Assembly (NCBI GenBank): GCA_029783825.1
Contig: JAREIK010002657.1
Location: forward strand, 111,711 to 175,710
Reading direction: 5' to 3'
Source: Sapria himalayana
Lineage: Eukaryota; Streptophyta; Magnoliopsida; Malpighiales; Rafflesiaceae
Length of the DNA stretch: 64,000 bases
Shown here piece after piece: positions 53,701 through 64,000 of the stretch. Made by a program: the position numbers and the translations under genes. Below the pieces are notes generated by a model that saw nothing but the letters and a program-made list of their open reading frames with translations, was not told where the DNA came from and ran no database searches. Within the stretch, counting starts at the first letter, position 1. Each line of letters starts with the position of its first letter.

Positions 53701-55414
53701 AATAAACTATTAATAAAAATATTTATAATAATTAAAAAATTTTTACAAAACCCAAAATGATTCAAAATTAAAGTTAATATAGTACTGGATAATAATTTTT
53801 AATTTTTAAATTTTTAGTTCTTTTATAAGCATATATTTTTTTGATAAAAAATAAATTAATTAAAATATATATGTCGCTCTTATAATTTAATTTGTAATAA
53901 ATATTTCTATAAATTTAAAATAATAAATAATTAAAATGAATATTTAAAATTATAATAAATAGAAATAAATATTCAATTTATTAATTATTAAGTAGTATAT
54001 AGCAGTTTAATGGTTTATGTATTTATGCATTATGAGGTTTAGGAGTTTACTGATTTAAATGTGTATGCATTTAGTTGTTTATAGGTTTTATTTAAAAAAT
54101 AAAATAAAATAAAGGTTATTTTAATTATTTTTTGATATTTTCAAAGGTTATAACCTTTGAAAATATAATAAATTTTAATTTTTTTTTATAAATGTGATTA
54201 CAAGATTTAGTTATAATAATCATTATATTTATATATCATATAAATTCAATATAAAAAATTTTATTGATAAATATTCTAATAATGATCAAAAAATAAATTA
54301 ATAATCTATTATTAAGATAGATATCAATTAAAATATAATTACAAAACCTAAAATGATCCAGAAGAAAATCAAAATATATTACTATATAATAATTTTTTGT
54401 TTGAAATTTTTTTTTCTTTTAAAAAGTTTATCAATAATTTTGATGAAAAATATTTTATATAAATTCTATTTGTCTAACTCAATTTATTTTGTAATTAATA
54501 TTTATGTATAAATAAACAATTAAATAATTAAAATGAAAATATAAAATTATAATGAAAAAAAAATGAGATTTATTATTTATTATTTTGAGATATCAGTTTA
54601 ATTTAAATTAGATCTGTCTCACAAATAATTTATTTTGTTAGTTATATTTCTATAAAATAAATTGATAAATAATTAAAATAAAAATTTAAAATTATACTGA
54701 ATAAAAATTAAAATGAGATTTATGATTTATTATTAATGTATACCAGCTTAATGATTTAAGTATTTAGAGGTTTTTCCGATATGAGGTTAGTGATTTATGT
54801 TTTTAGGCTTTTAGTGGTTTATAGGTTTTATTTAAAATAATAAAATAACTAAACAAATTTCTATAATTTTTTATCATTTTCATAGGTTATAACATTTGAA
54901 AATATAATAATATTTAAAATTTTATGAACTTTTATTATAATATTTTGTTATAATAATATTAATAATTATATATCATATAAATTTAATATAAAAAATTTTA
55001 TTGATAGATATTATAATAATGATCAAAAATTAAATTTATAAACTATTAATATTAAGATAGATATCATTTAAAATATATTTTTAATTTACAAAACCCAAAT
55101 TGATTCAAAATTAAAGTAACTTATATTACTTAATAATTTTTAATTTTTAATTTTTAAATTTATACTTCTTTTATAAGCGTATATTTTTATTAGATAAATA
55201 ATATATTTTTTAAATTATATTTTTCCCACTGATAATTTATTTTGTAATAAATATTTCAAATAAATACACTAATAAATAATTAAAATGAATATTTAAAAAT
55301 ATAATAAATAGCAATAAAAAATAGATTTATTAATTATTAAGTAGTAGTTGGCGGTTTAATGGTTTATGTTATAGGAATTACGGGGTTTAGGAGTTTACTG
55401 ATTTAACTTTATAT
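47713..55414 (-). repeat. A/T-rich satellite array, - orientation, segment 7
   Basis: Satellite continues in - orientation. Unit types near 47,740, 48,350 and 48,930 repeat, inverted, the order of types found near 2,040, 1,370 and 820. From about 51,370 the palindrome centres are at 51,375, 52,122, 52,810, 53,551, 54,150 and 54,890, showing alternation of ~600- and ~740-bp spacings, that is ~1.33-kb dimers. An abrupt join near 52,345 (CCAAGTAAAATTT followed by AAATTAATAAACTAA) marks a truncated unit inside the dimer run. Confidence 0.92.
51359..51390. repeat. Perfect 32-bp palindrome in the inverted arm (example 4)
   Basis: The same core CAAAGGTTATAACCTTTG with ATATTTT/AAAATAT flanks is present on the inverted side of the array. 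The element is thus fully symmetrical in units of both orientations. Confidence 0.9.
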
Positions 55415-55422
55415 GTATTTAG
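55415..55422. repeat. hAT target-site duplication, left copy
   Basis: GTATTTAG lies directly before the transposon. The right copy is GCATTGAG. Uninterrupted satellite units have GCATTTAG at this place (as in TATGCATTTAGTGGTTTATA), so each copy differs from the inferred target by one substitution. Confidence 0.85.
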
Positions 55423-55440
55423 TAGGGCTGCTCATGGGAC
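55423..55440 (+). repeat. hAT left terminal inverted repeat
   Basis: TAGGGCTGCTCATGGGAC pairs with the complement of the right end, with one mismatch (C/G at position 6). The end is fixed by the 8-bp target duplication immediately outside. Confidence 0.9.
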
Positions 55441-56052
55441 TCTGAGATTTGCGACTAAACCCGAAGTCTTGTCCCGAAAAAATCGGGACTAATAAAAATC
55501 CGTTGACTTTGACTTTTCCCGTCCCATTCTTTAATGTATTTTTTTTTTTGGGATGGTTCCAGATCATAAGCAATATCCATCACGAGAACCATCCTGTCCT
55601 AAAATATCGATACTAGAACCATTAATATATATATATATATAACATGAAGATGCCACCAATTCCCGTTCTGCCCATCCAATTCCAAAGCACCTATTGTTGT
55701 TCCGACGAGTTCCAGGCTACCTTATGCTATTCCAGCCGTGTTCATTTAGGTCCAGCCCTTGTCCGTCGCACTTCCGGTTGCCTCCACCGTGTCTCAGATG
55801 CCACCATCTTTTTGGTTTGTTTTTCTTTCGATAATTGAGTGATTAATTATTATTATTATGTGTCTCAGTTAGTTTTGTTGAGTATTGGTTGTGGTGTTGT
55901 GGTTGGGCCGAATGGGTGGGCTGAATGTTTTACAGTATGTTTTGTAGTGCTTGCTTGTTTGAAATATTTATATGTATTTATACTTAACATAACATAGTAA
56001 TTAATGGCAATGAAGATTGCACAATCCAGCGGCAAACAAAAAAATACAATAA
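55441..56052. other. hAT 5' subterminal and leader region
   Basis: This non-coding part contains a hairpin GTCCCGA-AAAAA-TCGGGAC (55,471-55,489), repeated GGTTCCA/GAACCAT-like motifs, and a TA run at 55,625-55,641. hAT transposases typically bind short subterminal repeats, so the GTCCCG motifs are candidate sites. Two small open frames here (55,644-55,838 + and 55,865-56,074 -) have no recognisable domain. An upstream exon or promoter of the transposase may lie in this interval but cannot be placed. Confidence 0.5.
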
Positions 56053-56283
56053 ATTGAAGATGATCACATCTCAAATGATCAAAGAACTGGTAAATCCAAT
56101 CATCATCCTTTCACGAACCCTCTTATTGTTACGGCAGGATCTTCAATTCTAATTGTAAAAGAAAGTCAAGGTACATCTGAGCCTCAAGTTCATAAAAAGT
56201 ATAAGTCTACTGTTTGGGAAACTTATGAGATATTAGTTGATTCAGAGGGAAATGAAACTGGTAGGGCAGCTTGTATATGGTGT

Positions 56284-56775
56284 ATGAAAGAATATCTGGC
56301 AAAAAGTGATCAAGGTACTTTGGGTTTATGGAAAAACTTGATAGAGAGTTGTAGCAAATTTCAACACAAAAAAGAATTAATAGAAGCTCACAAAGCTAAA
56401 GACAAGTCACAATCTTTGTTGAGTTTCACTAAAGGTACTAGTTTAGAGGATAACAAATTAATTTGTTGGCAATTTGATCAACAACTAGTTAGGGAGGCTT
56501 TGGTGAAAATGATCATAAAAGATGAATTGCCTTTTTGTTTTGTTGAGAGCGATGAGTTTAAAAGGTTTTGTGAAGTTAGTGTGCATAAATTAAAAATTCC
56601 ATCTAGGCACTCTTTACTAGGGCATTGTTTTTCTTTGTTTGTGAAGGAAAAAAAGAAATTATTTGATAGGATATCATCTCATTGTTGTAGAGTTTCATTG
56701 ACTACCGACACTTGGACTAGCATTCAAAATTTGTCTTATATATGTTCGACTGTTCATTTCATTGATTCTCATTAA
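56284..56775 (+). pseudogene. Longest intact piece of the transposase pseudogene (163 codons)
   Basis: This covers the second half of the BED finger, a linker, the DNA-binding/helical region with RHSLLGHCFSLFVKE-like sequence, and the start of the RNase H-like catalytic core ending TVHFIDSH. Relatives continue with a Trp-Lys-Leu-His-Lys-Arg-like stretch, and the bases after the stop still encode MHKRLLNF in the same frame. The stop is thus a point or small change, not the natural end. Any product would lack most of the catalytic core. Confidence 0.85.
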
Positions 56776-57902
56776 AATATGCATAAAAGGCTTTTGAACT
56801 TTTGTGTAATTAAAAGTTATTCTGGAGTTAATATTAGAAATGCTATTGAGTTTTGCATGAATGAATGGGGGTTGTGAATGTTGATGTTCATTATGGTTGA
56901 CAATGCATCAAATAATGATGTTGCAGTTAAACAATTGAAAAAAAGGTTTGTGAAGAAAAGTGTTGTACCTTCGAGAGGCGAGCATTTTCATATGAGATAT
57001 TGTGCTCATATTTTAAACTTAATTGTCAGAGATGGCATTCAGTAGTTGAGGGTGCTATTCAAAAAATAAGAGGTGTTGTGAAATATGTGAGGAGCAGTCC
57101 TAAAAGATTAGATATGTTTAAGTTATGTGTTGAAGAAGCAAACTTGACATATGATTCTTCATTGTATTTAGATTGTCCTACAATATGGAATTCAAATTAT
57201 TTGATGCTACAAACTGATATAAATATCAAAAAGAATTTGATAAGTTGGAGGACAAAGACAAAAGGTTTTTGAAGGAGTTTGGTTCAAACGTTCCAACTTA
57301 GAGAGACTGAACAAATGCCAAAATTTTGGCTGGTTTCTTGAAAACATTTTATGAGGTAACTTGTAAATTTTCTGGCTCATAATATTATACCTCTAGTGTT
57401 TATTTTCTTGAGATTATTCAAATTTTGAAAAAAATTGAGATTTGTGAAAATAGAAGAGACATAATGGTGTCTGAAATGGGTATGAAAATGAGGCATAAAT
57501 TCAACTAATATTGGGGTTCTCTTCAATCAACAAATATTATGCTTTTTGTAGCAGTAGTGTTGGATCCTAGATATAAGCTCAAATATCTCAAGGTTAAGTA
57601 CACTTATAATTATGAAGAGGAATTGGCTAAAAATTTGGTGAAAAGGGTTATAAATGCTTTAAATTAGATGATGGATAATTATAAAGATTTAAATAAAGAT
57701 GAATCAAAAGAAAATGTTTTCTCTTCTACTGTGGCCTACGAATCTACATTTAGCACTGAAGGGAGAACTTTAGATTAATTTAGGAGTTCTTTAAAACCTA
57801 TTACAGCTGAAATTTTCATATGTCTACAAGATTGGTTGAGAAGCTCAAACAAACCTATTGAAATTGAAGAATTAGTTCAAGACCATGATGATAATGAATC
57901 AG

Positions 57903-57993
57903 GTTAGTATACAAATCTTGTAAATTTTAATTTCACTTTTACTTATTTTATTCATTCAATTTAATAAAAATATGGTTCAATTACAATTTTCAG
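57903..57993 (+). other. Probable 3' intron of the transposase pseudogene
   Basis: After the codons for DHDDNES the sequence reads AG then GTTAGT, and 91 bases later TTACAATTTTCAG then AGGGG. This is a plausible plant intron with GT-AG ends and a T-rich acceptor. The short downstream exon would code for about 20 more residues ending ...LEWVY. It is placed by consensus only. Confidence 0.5.
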
Positions 57994-57995
57994 AG

Positions 57996-58857
57996 GGGTC
58001 TCAAGATCTAAATATTCTTCCAACTATAGTTGGCCAACTAAATTTGGAATGGGTGTATTAAAATTTATAAGGTAATATTTTGTTTTTTTATTACTCTTTC
58101 ATATAAGAAATTTATGTCTGCATGATTAACACGTATTCATCTTTGGTTGTCATTCTACGGTGGAGAAAGAAAAGGGAGAAGTTGTAGAAGAGATAATTAA
58201 TTGGGTTTGGATTTTCATTGCTGTTCCAGGATGGACCTTTGAAATGATTATTATCATGGTTGTTATTAGTTTTATTTTTTTGTTATATTAAGCTGCCTAA
58301 TTTTAGCAATTACTTAACTAGTAATTGCTGCTACCAATGTTTGTGGTCATCTTTAGCTATTCCTTAATATTTTATGTAATTATTTAAAATATGTAGTATT
58401 GCTATTATGGTTAAGTTTCACTCAGCTGAACAAAACCAACTTGTGAAAAAATAAAGAACCAAATTAAGCACACAACTCAGTCCCATTCTATTTAACATTT
58501 CTATCATTTTCTGCACATCAAAGCTTTTGACAAGGTAATGGAACTCGTTTGCGGTATTCAGCCAATTTGACAAAACAAAATTGGCCCAATTTCAGTTTGA
58601 AAGATACATATCTAAGGAATGATAAATGGTACAATAAAAGGTTTCGACAAGAACTAACTTAGGTGGTTTGAATAAAATAAATTGAAAAAAATGTCCGTAC
58701 TCCGTTCCATCCTGGAACCATTTTCTCCTACCCAAAATCCCCAATCTCCGTCCTGTCCCGTACGATTACTTTCAACCTATGGGACGAATCTGTATCTTCA
58801 AAAAAAACTCTCTGAACTGTGGGAAGGGACTGGAGATTATAATCCCCATCCCGTTCC
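57996..58857. other. hAT 3' non-coding and subterminal region
   Basis: No coding capacity is recognised. The last ~180 bp are richer in C (CGTCCTGTCCCGTACG, CTATGGGACGAATC, CATCCCGTTCCGTCCC) and mirror the GGGAC/GTCCC motifs of the left end, consistent with transposase-binding subterminal repeats. A 64-codon open frame at 58,682-58,876 lies over these motifs and is not considered real. Confidence 0.5.
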
Positions 58858-58875
58858 GTCCCATGAGCACCCCTA
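58858..58875 (-). repeat. hAT right terminal inverted repeat
   Basis: GTCCCATGAGCACCCCTA is the complement of the left end apart from one base. Unlike the left copy, it has the more common hAT form TAGGGGTG when read inward. Confidence 0.9.
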
Positions 58876-58883
58876 GCATTGAG
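58876..58883. repeat. hAT target-site duplication, right copy
   Basis: GCATTGAG directly follows the element, and the interrupted satellite unit continues with TGGTTTGTTGG (normally TGGTTTATAGG). Paired with GTATTTAG on the left, it gives 6 of 8 matches. Confidence 0.85.
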
Positions 58884-61800
58884 TGGTTTGTTGGTTTTTT
58901 TTAAAAATAAAATAACAAAAAATTTATTTTTATTATTTTTTTGATATTTTCAAAGGTTATAAACTTTGAAAATATAATAATTTTTAAATTTTTTTCAAAT
59001 GTGAATACAATATTTAGTTATACTAATCATTATATTTATATATTATATAAATTCAATATAAACAATTTTATTGATAAATATTCTAATAATAATCAAAAAA
59101 TAAATTAATATCCATTAATAATAAGATAGATATTAATTAACATATAATTATAAAACTTAAAATTATTCAGAAGCAAAGTAAAATATGTTACTATATAATA
59201 ATTTTTTGTTTTTAAATTTTTTCTTCTTTTAATAAGTTTATCTATATTTTTTTGATGAAAAATAATTTATATAAATTATATTTGTCTAACTCATAATTTA
59301 TTTTGTAATTAATATTTATATATAAATAAACAAATAAATAATTAAAATGAATATTTAAAATTATAATGAAAAAAATGCGATTTATTATTTATTATTTAGG
59401 GATACTGTTTTAATTTAAATTAGATCTTTCTCACTAATAATTTTTTTTGTAATTAATATTTCTAAAAAAATAAACTAATAAATAATTAAAATAAAAATTT
59501 AAAATTATATTGAATAAAAATTAAAATGAGATTTATGAATTATTATTAATGTATACCAGTTTAATAGTTTGAGTAATTAAATGTTTTTTCGTTAGGAGTT
59601 TTGTGATTTATATTTTTAGGCTTTTAGTAGTTTATAGGTTTTATATAAAAAAATAAAATAACAAAAAAATTTTCCATAATTTGTTATCATTTTCATAGGT
59701 TATAACCTTTGAAAATATAATAATATCTACTATTTTTTGAAATGTGAATACAATATTTAGTTTTAATAATATTAATAATTATTATATTATAAATTCAGTA
59801 GAAACAATTTTATTGATAGATAATATAATAATGATCAAAAATTAAATTAATAAACAATTAATAAAAAGATAGATATTAATAAAAAAATATTTACAAAACC
59901 CAAATTGATTCAAAATTAAAGTAAAATATATTACTGGATAATAATTTTTAATTTTTAAATTTCTACTTCTTTTATAAGCGAATATTTTTTTTATTAAAAT
60001 TAAATTAATTAAATTATATTTGTCGCACTCATAGTTTATTTTGTATTATATATTTTTATAAAAAAACTAATAAATAATTAAAATGAATATTTAAAATTAT
60101 AATAAATAGAAATAAAAATTAGATTTATTAATTATTAAGTAGTATATAGCAGTTTAATGGTTTATGTATTTAGGCATTACGGGGTTTAGAAGTTTACTAA
60201 TTTAACTATTTTTAAATTTTTATTCTTTTTAAAAGCTTATCTATTTTTTGATGAAAAATTATTTTTATAAATTATAATTTTAACTCATAATTTATTTTAT
60301 AATTAATATATATATATATAATAAAAAACTTAACAATCAAAATGAATTTTTTAAATTATAATGAAAACAAATAAAAAATGAGATTAATTAATTATTATTT
60401 AGGGTATACCGGTTTAAAGGATTATCTATATAGGGGTATCGTGAATTTGTAGTTTAGTGATTTAAGTGTTTAGGCATTTAGTGATTTATAGGTTTTATTT
60501 AAACAATGAAATAACAAAAAAAAATATTTTTTTTTTATTTTTTCACATGTTCAAAGTTTATAATCTTTGAAAATATAAAAATTTTAAAACTTTTTTCAAA
60601 ATTGAATACAATATTTAGTTATAAAAATTATTAAATTTATAGAGCATATAAATTCAATATAAACATTTTTATTGATAAATATCTAATAATGATTAAAAAA
60701 TAAATTAATAATCTTTTATTAATAAGTTAGATATCAATTAAAATATAATTACAAAACCTAAAATGATTCAGAAACAAAGCAAAATATATTACTATATAAT
60801 ATTTTTTTTGTTTTTAATTTTTTTCTACTTTTATTAAGTTTATCTATATTTTTTTGTTGAAAATTAATTTATATAAATTATAATTGTCTAACTCATAATT
60901 TATTTTGTAATTAATATTTATATAAAAATAAACAAATAAATAATTAAAATGAATATTTAAAATTATAATGAAAAAATTAAAAATGAGATTTATTGTTTAT
61001 TATTTAGGATATATCTGATTAAAAAATTTATTTATTTAGGGTTTTCGAGATTTACAAATTATTCATTTAAGTATTTAAGCAATTAATGCTTTATAGGTTT
61101 TATTTTAAATAATGAAATAACAAATAAATTATTTGTGATATTTTTTCAAATTTTCAAAGATTATAACCTTTGAAAAGATAATAAATTTAAAATTTTTTAA
61201 AAATGTGAATATAATATTTAGTAATAATAATTATTATAACAATATAAAATATAAACTAAATATAAACAATTTTATTGATGGATATTATATCAATTATCAA
61301 AAAATAAATTAATAATCTATTATTAATATGATAGATATAAATTAAAATTTAATTACAAAAACTAAAATGATTAAAAATCAAATAAAATTTATTACTAAAT
61401 AAAAATTTTTGTTTTTTAGTTTTTGCCTCATTTTATAAGATTATATATTTTTTTGATATAAAAAATTATTTAAATTATATTTGTATCACTCATAATTTAT
61501 TTTGTAATTAATATTTCTATAAATTATTTAAATTATATTTAAGGTATTTAATGGTATAAATTATATTTTTTTTGAGTTTAAAGGTTTAAGTATTTAGGGG
61601 CTTCGGGGTTTAAGAGTTTAGAGATTTATGTGTTAATGTATTAAATGGTTTATAAGTTTTATTTAAACAATGATATAACAAAAAAATTTATTTTTTTTTA
61701 TTATTTCTCATTTTTGAAGGTTATAAACTTTGAAAATATAACAATTTTTAAATTTTTTTAAATGTGAATACTATATTTAGTTATGATGAAAATAATAATT

Positions 61801-64000
61801 ATATATAATATAAATTCAATATAAAAAATTATATTGATAGATATTATATTAATGATCAAAAAATAAATTAATAAACTATTATAAATAAGATAGATATTTA
61901 AAATATATTTGCAAAACCTAAATTTATTCAAAATCAAAGTAAAATAAATTACTAAATAATAATGTTTTTGATCTTTTTCTTCTTTTTATAAGTTTATATT
62001 TTTTGTTCTTAGAAGTATATTATTTAAATAATATTTGTCTTCCTCATAATATATTTTATAATTTATAATTCTATAAAAATAAACTAATAAATAATTAAAA
62101 TGAATATTTAAAATTTTAATGAATACAAATAAATTATTTAAATTATATTTGTCGCACTCATACTTTATTTTATAATATATATTTCTATAAAAATAAACTA
62201 ATAAATAATTGAATAAATATTTAAAATTATAATAAATAGAAATAAAAATTAGATTTTTTAATTATTAAGTAGTATATAACAGTTTAATGGTTTATGTATT
62301 TAGGCATTACGGGCATTAGGAGTTTACTGATTTAATGATGTATGCATTTAGTGGTTTATAGGTTTTATTTAAAAATTAAAATATTTATTTTTATTATTTT
62401 TTTATATTTTCAAAGGTTATAACATTTGAAAATATAATAATTTTTAATTTTTTTTCAAATGTGAATTCAATATTTAGTTAATATAAAAATTATTTTTATA
62501 TATCATATAAATTCAATATAAATAATACTATTGATAAATATTCTAATAATGATCAAAATATAAATTAATAATCTATTATTAATAAGATAGATATCAATTA
62601 AAATATAATTACAAAACTTATACTGATTCAGAAGCAAAGCAAATTATATTACTATATAATAATGTTTTTTTAATTTTTTTTAATAAGTTTATCTATATTT
62701 TTTTGATGAAAAATAATTTATATAAATTATATTTGTCTAACTCATAATTTATTTTTTAATTAATATTTATATAAAATTAAACAAATAAATAATTAAAATG
62801 AATATTTAAAATTATAATGAAAAAAATGTGATTTATTATTTACTATTTAGGATATACCAGTTTAATTTAAATTATATCTATCTCTCTAATAATTTATTTA
62901 GTAATTAATATTTCAATAAAAATAAACTGATAAATAATTGAAATAAAAATTAAAAATTATACTGAATAAAAATTAAAATTAGATTAATGAATTATTATTA
63001 TTGTATAGTAGTTTAATATTTTAAGTATTTAAAGGTTTTTACATTTAGGACTTTAGTGATTTATGTTTTTAGGCATTTAGTGGTTTATATGTTTTGATTA
63101 AACAATGAAATAAAAAAAAATTATTTTTGTTATTACTAAATAAGAATTTTTGTTTTTTAGTTTTTTCTTCTTTTTATATACTTACATATTTTTTTGATGA
63201 AAAATAAATTATTTAAATTATATTTTTATTAGTCTTAATTTATTTTGTAATTAATATTTTAATAAATTATTTAAATTATATTTAAGGTTTACGAGTTTAA
63301 AGGTTTAAGTATTTAGGGGCTTTTGTGTTTAGGAGTTTAGATGTTTAAGTGTTTAGGAATTTAGTGGTTTATAATTTTTATTTAAACAATGATATAGGAA
63401 AAAATTTATTTTTATTATTTTTTCTAATTTATGAAGATTATATCCTTTGAAAATAAATAATTTTTAAATTTTTTTTAAATGTAAATATAATATTTATTTA
63501 TAATAATCTTCATAATTATAATACATTTAAATTCAATATAAATAATTATATTGCTAGATATTATAATTATGATCAAAAAATAAATTAATAAACTATTATT
63601 AATAAAATAGTTATTATTTAAAAAGTATTTGCGAAATCTAAATTTATTCAAATCAAAGTAAAATATATTACTAAATCATAATTTTTTTTTATGTTTTGCT
63701 TTTTTTATAAGTTTATTTTTTTGTTATTAAAAATAATTTATTTAAAATTTATTTGTCTTACTCATACTTTATTTTGTAAATTATAATTCTATAATAATAA
63801 ACTAATAAATAATTATAATGAATATTTAAAATTATAATGAATACAAATAAAATTGAGATTTATTATTTATTATTCACGATATACATGTTTAATGGTTTAA
63901 GTATTTAGGTGTTTTGGGGTTTAGGAGTGTAGTGATTTAATTGTCTAGACCTTTAGTGATTTATTGTTTTTATTTAAAGAATGAAAAAACAAAAAATGTA
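58884..64000 (-). repeat. A/T-rich satellite array, - orientation, segment 8
   Basis: The array continues to the end of the window in - orientation with standard, short and long units. Short units with TTTACGAGTTTAAAGG occur near 63,290, and a degenerate one near 61,570. A unit with GGATTATCTATATAGGGG near 60,418 is the inverted form of the TATATAGATAATC type. Joins between different unit types without a palindrome occur near 60,210 (telomere-like block straight into TTTTTAAATTTTTATTCTTT), 62,130 (AATACAAATAAATTATTTAA) and 63,130, marking deletions. No gene is seen. The array runs off the window edge. Confidence 0.92.

Larger units (their letters stand above)
56053..57995 (+). pseudogene. hAT transposase pseudogene (BED finger - DDE domain - dimerisation domain)
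   Basis: The frame opens after a TAA at 56,053 and stays open to a TAA at 56,773-56,775; its first ATG is 56,284, inside the BED zinc finger, so the true start lay upstream. The finger shows Trp at 56,215 and Cys at 56,272 and 56,281, but the usual His after GTxxL is not seen. TTDTWTS carries the first catalytic Asp (56,707-56,709) and MVDNASNND the second (56,899-56,901), in the same frame but past stops at 56,775 and 56,877. A stop at 57,043 is followed by a frame change: EGAIQKIRGVVKYVRSSP and the CPTIWNSNYLML motif (family: PTRWNS) read in another frame to 57,272. A further shift leads to VLDPRYKLKYL near 57,556, then YESTFSTEGRTLD (57,740-57,776), a stop, and FRSSLKP. The segment normally between (WW...YP..A.D.L.IP) is missing. 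It is clearly inactive. Confidence 0.92.
55423..58875 (+). mobile_element. hAT superfamily (Ac-like) DNA transposon, defective
   Basis: The 3,453-bp element is bounded by terminal inverted repeats TAGGGCTGCTCATGGGAC and, on the complementary strand of the other end, TAGGGGTGCTCATGGGAC (17 of 18 match). It has an 8-bp target duplication, the length typical of hAT. Inside is a decayed transposase with BED finger, DDE-type and C-terminal dimerisation motifs. Subterminal regions are rich in GTCCCG / CGGGAC motifs. Composition is clearly less A+T-rich than the satellite. It is inserted in + orientation in a - orientation satellite unit, within the telomere-like block. It cannot make a working transposase and would depend on a relative elsewhere. 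Confidence 0.93.

Noticed and set aside
55644..56074. Two small frames in the 5' part of the hAT element
   Set aside because: They do not encode BED or hAT motifs, and one is on the wrong strand and overlaps the transposase region.
58682..58876. 64-codon frame at the 3' end of the hAT element
   Set aside because: It runs through subterminal repeats and the terminal inverted repeat, as expected by chance.
1..64000. Organelle, protist or bacterial origin suggested by extreme A+T
   Set aside because: The tandem array, plant-type telomere-like motifs and plant-type hAT transposase fit plant nuclear DNA; there are no organelle genes, tRNAs or dense bacterial coding.
1..64000. CRISPR array, because of regular repeats
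   Set aside because: The repeats are ~590 bp units with diverged copies throughout; there are no short direct repeats with unique spacers and no cas genes.

Overview
The window looks like nuclear plant heterochromatin, probably centromeric or pericentromeric. About nine tenths of it is one extremely A+T-rich satellite family. The only recognisable protein-coding remnant is a plant-type hAT (Ac/RICESLEEPER-like) transposase, and the satellite carries degenerate CCCTAAA-type (plant telomere-like) motifs. I cannot name the species, and I see no intact gene, tRNA, rRNA or CRISPR array.

The satellite has a basic unit of about 590 bp. Each unit has (1) a telomere-like block of degenerate 7-8-mers (CTAAAYN, about 110 bp), (2) an A/T-rich body, and (3) a conserved palindrome with core CAAAGGTTATAACCTTTG followed by a weaker A/T inverted repeat. 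Short (~535 bp), standard (~590 bp) and long (~740 bp) units occur. In places standard and long units alternate as ~1.33-kb dimers, and variant types recur in the same order at several sites, so the array has higher-order structure. All units read on the + strand from 1 to about 34,009, and all read on the - strand from there to 64,000: there is a single inversion junction.

Several pieces of non-satellite DNA sit in the array. A ~2.48-kb cassette is present three times: A (11,680-14,160, +), B (36,745-39,230, -) and C (42,230-44,054, -, with ~660 bp missing). It combines a GC-richer segment ending in AATAAA plus a poly(A) tract, a telomere-like tract, and a ~1.1-kb unknown segment. All three copies share the same satellite junctions and a rearranged satellite unit ~0.93 kb away, so they spread together with the satellite. 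A second block, 5,755-5,878 (+) and 47,141-47,712 (-), also shares its satellite junction on both arms; its right-arm copy is longer and contains a possible solo LTR. The order block - satellite - cassette is the same on both arms when read in satellite orientation, so the window is an imperfect, rearranged inverted duplication.

The clearest mobile element is a 3,453-bp hAT transposon at 55,423-58,875. It has matching terminal inverted repeats and an 8-bp target duplication, and it interrupts the telomere-like block of one - strand unit. Its transposase is a pseudogene with stops, frameshifts and a deletion ahead of the dimerisation motif. It landed after that part of the array had formed.
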